Assembly: GCA_021827285.1 (NCBI GenBank)
Contig: JAKAWM010000022.1
Coordinates: 1 to 9,006, forward strand
DNA from: Actinomycetes bacterium
GTDB taxonomy: Bacteria > Actinomycetota > Acidimicrobiia > Acidimicrobiales > Palsa-688
Length of the DNA stretch: 9,006 bases
Direction: 5' to 3'
A program made the translations under genes and the position numbers. A model generated the notes under the pieces. It saw only the letters and a program-made list of their open reading frames with translations. It had not been told where the DNA came from and made no database searches. Of this stretch, positions 5,946 through 9,006 are shown piece by piece. The stretch's first letter is position 1. The number at the start of each line of letters is the position of its first letter.

Positions 5946-6938
5946 TCAGGCCGCCCTCGCCAAAGCAGTGCTGGGGTACCCGGCGACATAGAGCCTGCGG
6001 ACCCTCAGCATGGCGAGGATGACGTTGCAGCGCCGGCGGCCAGGCAGATGACCGCCGCGTTGTGCTTCTTGCCTTCTGCCCTTTTGCGGTCGTAGAAGGC
6101 TTTGGACTCCGGCGCCCGCAAGGAGGCGAACGCGGCCAGGAACATAGCGTTTTTCAGCCGATGATTGCCCCTTCGGCTTTGCGACTCGCCGTTGACCGGT
6201 TTGCCGGACTGGCGCGTCACGGGCGCCAGTCCGGCGTAGGAGGCGAGCTTGTCGCCGCTGCCGAAGCGCGAGCCGTCACCTATCTCGGCGAGGGTCCTCG
6301 AGCCGGTACGCCGGCCGATCCCGGGCATAGACGAGAGCAGCTCACCGAAAGGGTGGGCCATGAAGACCTCCTCGATCTCAGCGCCAAGGGCTTCCCGGCG
6401 TACAAACACCCGGTTGAGCTCGACACCCAGTTCGACGATCACCCGCCCGATAGCTGTCTCAGCGGGCAAGGTCAGTGACTGGGCGTCGAGGCTGCAAGGT
6501 CGATGTCGAACCCAACCCATTGAGCACACGCAACCGGTCCAACAGCTCGTCCGAGCCGGCGTCGAGCCAGTGCACCTGCTTGCGCCTTGTGCGGCCGGTA
6601 TCGGCGATCACGTAGGCATCGCGACGGTCGGTCTTGGCTTCGCCCGGGTACAGGTCGGCGGCCCGGCGCATAACCAGTCCCGGCACATAGGCCACAGGGA
6701 CGCCCCGTCGGCGGGCAACGGCAAGGGCGAGCTGGGCAATGGAACCGGGCTGGTCGATGACCAAACCGGCAGTCCCGTGCTCCGCAGCCCGGTCCAATAG
6801 GGCCTCTAGAGCGGCCTCGTCGTTGGCCATCGACCGGGCGAAAAGCCGCTCGCCGTCGTTGGCGAGCACCTCGGCAAAATGCTCTTCCTTGCCTACGTCC
6901 AGGCCGACCCAGACGTCCACTTCCTCAGGCGTAGCCAA
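5946..6938 (-). pseudogene. IS110-family transposase, frameshifted and internally deleted
   Basis: Read right to left, translation starts at TTG 6938 with GGAGG eight bases upstream. The N-terminal DEDD domain is recognisable: VGLDVGKEEH, LVIDQPGS, and GEAKTDRRDAYVIAD with catalytic acidic residues. After RLRVLNG a duplicated AACCC (6509-6518) shifts the frame; restoring it reads on as FDIDLAA. An internal deletion near 6480-6496 then joins to the late part, QSLTLPAETAIGRVIVELGV, removing roughly 80-90 codons by comparison with typical ~400-residue members. The C-terminal domain is good (SSMPGIGRRTGSRTLAEIGD, then SYAGLAPVTRQSG). At about 6030 one base is missing; correcting it gives RRRCNVILAMLRVRR and then YVAGYPSTALARAA with a TGA at 5948-5946. 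At least three lesions make it inactive. Confidence 0.88.
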
Positions 6939-6960
6939 CCCTGGGGCCTCCTTCTCGTCA
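5946..6960 (-). mobile_element. Decayed IS110-family insertion sequence
   Basis: The element is recognised from its transposase remnant, which has an N-terminal DEDD (RuvC-like) domain and a C-terminal transposase_20-type domain with a Ser region. IS110 elements carry no or only short terminal inverted repeats, so the real ends cannot be read by eye; coordinates here cover the coding part plus its ribosome site. IS110-group elements normally carry a structured non-coding RNA upstream of the transposase, which here would fall at about 6960-7100. That stretch contains GGTG/CACC arms (6992-7009) but no clear overall fold could be judged. Confidence 0.6.
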
Positions 6961-6989
6961 CCATCATGACCATTTCGGGAAGGCCGTCC

Positions 6990-7793
6990 ATGGTGCGCAC
7001 GCCGTCACCCACCTTACGAACCAGCGATCGTGCCGCATGTCCCCATCAGAGGTCGTCGCACCGACCATGCCGGCGGCAACACCCCCATCCGAACCGAAGC
7101 GTCGACGAGCTCAGCCTGGGCCAGCGCCGCCCGGGCCGTCTGTTCCCTGTCGGCCCGGCCGACGAAGCGTCCCAGCAGGCCGTGCTCGACGCGCTGATCG
7201 CCCAGACCGTGGCGGGCGGCGCCCCGGTCGTGGTGCTGCCAGAACTGTGCGTGACCGGCCGGATGGCAGAGCGGCTGCAGCGCTGGGTCGAGCGCCCCGA
7301 CGGGCCCTCGGTGCTCGTCGCCGGCAGCTTCCACCACCGCGACCACGGCCGGGGCCGCAATACCGCCGTGGTGTGGGTGCGCGGCGTCGCCGATCCGCTC
7401 CTCCACGACAAGCACAGCCCCGGTGACCGCCCCCTGCCCGAGGACATCGAGCCCGACGGGCGACCCGAGCTGCGCGTCTACGTCGCCGACGGCTGGCATC
7501 TGGTGGTGGCGATCTGCCCTGACCTGCTCAACCCCGAGGCGGTCCATGCCCTGGCCGAGCTCGGCGCCAACCTGGTGCTCGTGCCGGCGATGAGCGGACG
7601 GGTGCTGGCCTTCGCCGGGCAGGCGGCCGAGCTCGTGGGGTCCTGCCAAGCCGTCGTCGCCGTCGCCAACAACCCGGCCAGCCACGGCCGAGCAGAAGCA
7701 CGACCCGCCGGTCGCCGGTCACGTCAGCGAACCCGCCGGCCTCGCCCGTCCGCCGTGGCTCTCCCGCCTGGAGCGCCGCCTCGATCACACTGA
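6990..7793 (+). pseudogene. Nitrilase-superfamily (carbon-nitrogen hydrolase) domain, truncated at both ends
   Basis: Homology-like sequence runs from about 7150 to 7680 only. The catalytic Glu is in VVVLPELCVTG, the Lys in LLHDKHSP, and the Cys in VVAICPDLLNPEAVHAL. The strand order between them fits the nitrilase fold (SVLVAGSFHH, then AELGANLVLVPAMSG, then VVAVANNPA). Members hydrolyse or transfer amide or nitrile C-N bonds in the cytoplasm. The first ~55 codons after ATG 6990 (RBS-like GGGAAGG at 6977) are Arg/Pro/His-rich and do not look like the usual first strand, so the real N-terminus is probably lost at the IS110 boundary. After NNPA the frame turns to Arg/Pro-rich nonsense and stops at 7793, while coding quality continues in the next frame as the NUDIX domain. 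Confidence 0.7.
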
Positions 7794-8520
7794 CTCGGCG
7801 GGCACCGGTGGTGCCCGGAGAGCCGCGGTCCTCGTCGTCCTCGTCCTCGTCGACGGCGAGCCTGAGCTGCTTCTCACCCGGCGCTCCCATGGGCTCGGGT
7901 ACCTGCCCGGGGCGCTCGTGTTCCCCGGCGGCTCGGTCGAGAGGTCCGATCGCAGCCCGGTCGACACCGCGCTGCGCGAGGCCCATGAGGAGACCGGACT
8001 CGACCCCGGCTCCGTCGAGATCCTCGGCCATCTCTCCGAGCGCAGCACCCCTGACGCCAGGTTCGTCGTCACCCCGGTGCTCGCCTGGAGCCGACACCTG
8101 CGCTTCACCGCTCCCGTAAGCCCGGGCGAAGTCACCGGGATGGGCCTGGTCGGCCTGGCCACGCTTTCCCGGCTGCGCGCCGGCAACCACGTGGCGTTGC
8201 GGCGCATTGCCGGCGAGGGGCCGAGGCACTACCCGAAGAGTGCCTTGTCGGGCGTGCTCCCGCCGATGACCGCGGCGGTTGTCCGCGAGCTGGTCGGGAT
8301 CGTCAGCGCGGTCGGCGCGATTCGGGCGACGCCCCTGAGGGCCGGGATCGCTCGGACTCGAAGGACCGGGAAGCACCGAGGTCTCTCGCGCCCTATAGGG
8401 GAGGCGCACTGCCTTGACGATCGGCCTTGCCACGCTCGTATCCGTAGTCGGCCGCAGCACAGGTTCAGCAGTCCGGACGGATGCCCCGGTCGCCCAAATG
8501 CTCGACGATGGACGTATTGA
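7681..8520 (+). CDS. NUDIX hydrolase domain (CoA pyrophosphatase-like) without its own start
   Basis: The frame reads ARPPWLSRLERRL, then ARRAAVLVVLVLVDGEPELL, LTRRSHGLGYLPGALVFPGG, and the Nudix box ending ALREAHEETGLDP (REAxEExGL core, metal-binding Glu residues present). A following ILGHLSERSTPDARFVVTPV matches the CoA diphosphatase (NudL-like) lineage, which cleaves CoA or related nucleoside diphosphates. The region near PKSALSGVLPPMTAAVVREL stands where 'IWGATA' is usual and looks diverged. From the last upstream stop in this frame (7591) to 7918 there is no ATG, GTG or TTG; GTG 7918 would cut off the front of the domain. It therefore seems to be the second half of a fusion with the nitrilase domain, split by a frameshift near 7680, or a gene that lost its start in a deletion. 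The last ~65 residues to 8520 resemble no domain. Confidence 0.72.
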   Translation, partial: ATAEQKHDPPVAGHVSEPAGLARPPWLSRLERRLDHTDSAGTGGARRAAVLVVLVLVDGEPELLLTRRSHGLGYLPGALVFPGGSVERSDRSPVDTALREAHEETGLDPGSVEILGHLSERSTPDARFVVTPVLAWSRHLRFTAPVSPGEVTGMGLVGLATLSRLRAGNHVALRRIAGEGPRHYPKSALSGVLPPMTAAVVRELVGIVSAVGAIRATPLRAGIARTRRTGKHRGLSRPIGEAHCLDDRPCHARIRSRPQHRFSSPDGCPGRPNARRWTY

Positions 8521-8538
8521 ACAAGACCATCGACCGAA

Positions 8539-8543
8539 GGAGG
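8539..8543 (+). promoter_or_regulatory. GGAGG ribosome site for the DUF2892 gene
   Basis: GGAGG lies seven bases before GTG 8551, strongly supporting that start. Confidence 0.75.
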
Positions 8544-8550
8544 TCCGGCT

Positions 8551-8871
8551 GTGAGCCAGACAACTACTCCCCATCACATCCACACCGACTCGCCGGCCGC
8601 GCCGGGCGGGACCCAGCAGGCCACGTCCCGGTTGCGCCGGCTGAGCGTCAACATCACCCCGGCCGAGCGGGTAGGGCGGGTCGTGCTCGGCCTCGGAGCC
8701 ATCGTTGTCGGCGCGGTGCTCCTCGCTCCGGCGGGATCAGCACTCGCCGTGATCCTCGAGGTGCTGCTCGTCGCCGCTGGACTCGACCTCGCGGTCACCG
8801 GCGGTCTCGGCCACTGCCCGCTCTACGCCAAGCTCGGGCACGTGCCGGCTTCCCTTCGGAGGACGACATGA
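8551..8871 (+). CDS. DUF2892 family inner-membrane protein
   Basis: A 106-residue protein from GTG 8551. A His/Pro/Thr-rich N-terminal tail (residues 1-30) precedes the DUF2892 pattern: SVNITPAERVGRVVLGLGAI, one or two hydrophobic helices (~43-82), and the closing LGHCPLYAKLG motif with its single conserved Cys. Family members are small membrane proteins often found with rhodanese, sulfide or metal-handling genes; no biochemical activity is established for the domain alone. Its stop overlaps the next start as ATGA, so the two are co-translated. The long His-containing tail is unusual for the family and matches the His-rich neighbour. Confidence 0.85.
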   Translation: MSQTTTPHHIHTDSPAAPGGTQQATSRLRRLSVNITPAERVGRVVLGLGAIVVGAVLLAPAGSALAVILEVLLVAAGLDLAVTGGLGHCPLYAKLGHVPASLRRTT

Positions 8872-9006
8872 CCGGGCGCGACCTCGATCGAAGCCCCAGC
8901 CGTGACCACAGCAGCCACGAGGGCCACGAGGGCCACGAGGGCCACGAGATGGGCCACGAGATGGGCCACGAAGGCCACGGCGGTCATCACTGGATGATGA
9001 TGGCCT
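8868..9006 (+). CDS. His-rich, probably membrane protein (DUF2933-like), 3'-partial
   Basis: The first 46 residues are in the window. GGAGG (8858-8862) lies five bases before ATG 8868. The N-terminus has GHE and GHEM repeats (13 His in 46 residues) and then HHWMMMA at the window edge. That ending resembles the beginning of DUF2933-type small membrane proteins ('CHMWMMMxL'), which occur in copper- and heavy-metal-related operons. The His run is likely to bind divalent metal ions on the side where it is exposed. Family placement is tentative because the membrane part is outside the window. Confidence 0.6.
   Translation, partial: MTGRDLDRSPSRDHSSHEGHEGHEGHEMGHEMGHEGHGGHHWMMMA
8916..8975 (+). 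repeat. In-frame GHE/GHEM coding repeat
   Basis: Three 9-base units CACGAGGGC are followed by two 12-base units CACGAGATGGGC and a variant CACGAAGGC. All are in frame, so copy changes would alter the His content without breaking the reading frame. Confidence 0.8.

Noticed and set aside
6990..7150. Arg/Pro/His-rich leader as a real N-terminal domain of the nitrilase protein
   Set aside because: The composition is what a non-coding frame gives in this DNA and it does not provide the first strand of the nitrilase fold.
7014..7685. Minus-strand frame of 223 codons opposite the nitrilase domain
   Set aside because: The plus strand shows ordered Glu/Lys/Cys nitrilase motifs; the minus-strand product has no recognisable domain.
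7528..8583. Long minus-strand frame of 351 codons opposite the NUDIX region
   Set aside because: It is antisense to recognisable nitrilase and NUDIX motifs and its Arg/Pro/Gly-rich product resembles no domain; typical of high-GC mirror frames.

Overview
The window looks like chromosomal DNA from a GC-rich bacterium, most likely an actinobacterium in the broad sense. The reasons are many GTG and TTG starts, G/C-rich third codon positions, and the mix of families: PadR regulator, MauE/thioredoxin pair, IS110 element, NUDIX and DUF2892. No rRNA, tRNA or other marker is present, so the lineage cannot be fixed from this window.

Layout. (1) 1-1374, plus strand: the C-terminal part of an FtsX/MacB-type ABC transporter permease whose 5' end lies outside the window. 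(2) 1375-1758: non-coding DNA between convergent units. (3) 1759-5016, minus strand, read right to left: possibly a small Cys-containing ORF (5016-4696), a MauE/DoxX-like redox membrane protein (4699-4118), a membrane-anchored CGPC thioredoxin-like protein (4114-3545), a sigma-70-family factor (coding from about 3323 to 2724), a PadR-family repressor (2642-2253), and a one-TM protein whose N-terminus resembles those encoded next to PadR regulators (2256-1759). (4) 5080-5649, plus strand: a small exported protein of unknown function with four cysteines. (5) 5946-6938, minus strand: a decayed IS110-family transposase with a 5-bp duplication, an internal deletion and a 1-bp frameshift. (6) 6990-8520, plus strand: a nitrilase-superfamily domain without a normal N-terminus that runs into a NUDIX domain in another frame. 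The NUDIX frame has no ATG, GTG or TTG upstream of its Nudix box. (7) 8551-9006, plus strand: a DUF2892 membrane protein overlapping by ATGA a His-rich protein that runs off the window, a likely metal-related pair.

How the genes may work together. MauE- and MauD-type proteins usually form a thiol-redox relay across the membrane, and the exported protein encoded divergently from them is a plausible but unproven client. PadR plus the one-TM protein is a translationally coupled regulatory pair, and the convergent permease is the kind of transporter such repressors control. The sigma factor may tie these units together: the same sequence, TGnnACGTAGTA on the minus strand, occurs before both the PadR gene and the sigma gene.

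The most unusual structure is the 5' end of the sigma gene. Five perfect tandem copies of a 17-bp unit (3321-3405) each carry a GGAG Shine-Dalgarno core eight bases before a GTG codon. Because 17 is not a multiple of three, the five starts fall in all three frames and only two read into the sigma factor. The second notable point is the startless NUDIX frame joined to a headless nitrilase domain beside the IS110 remnant.
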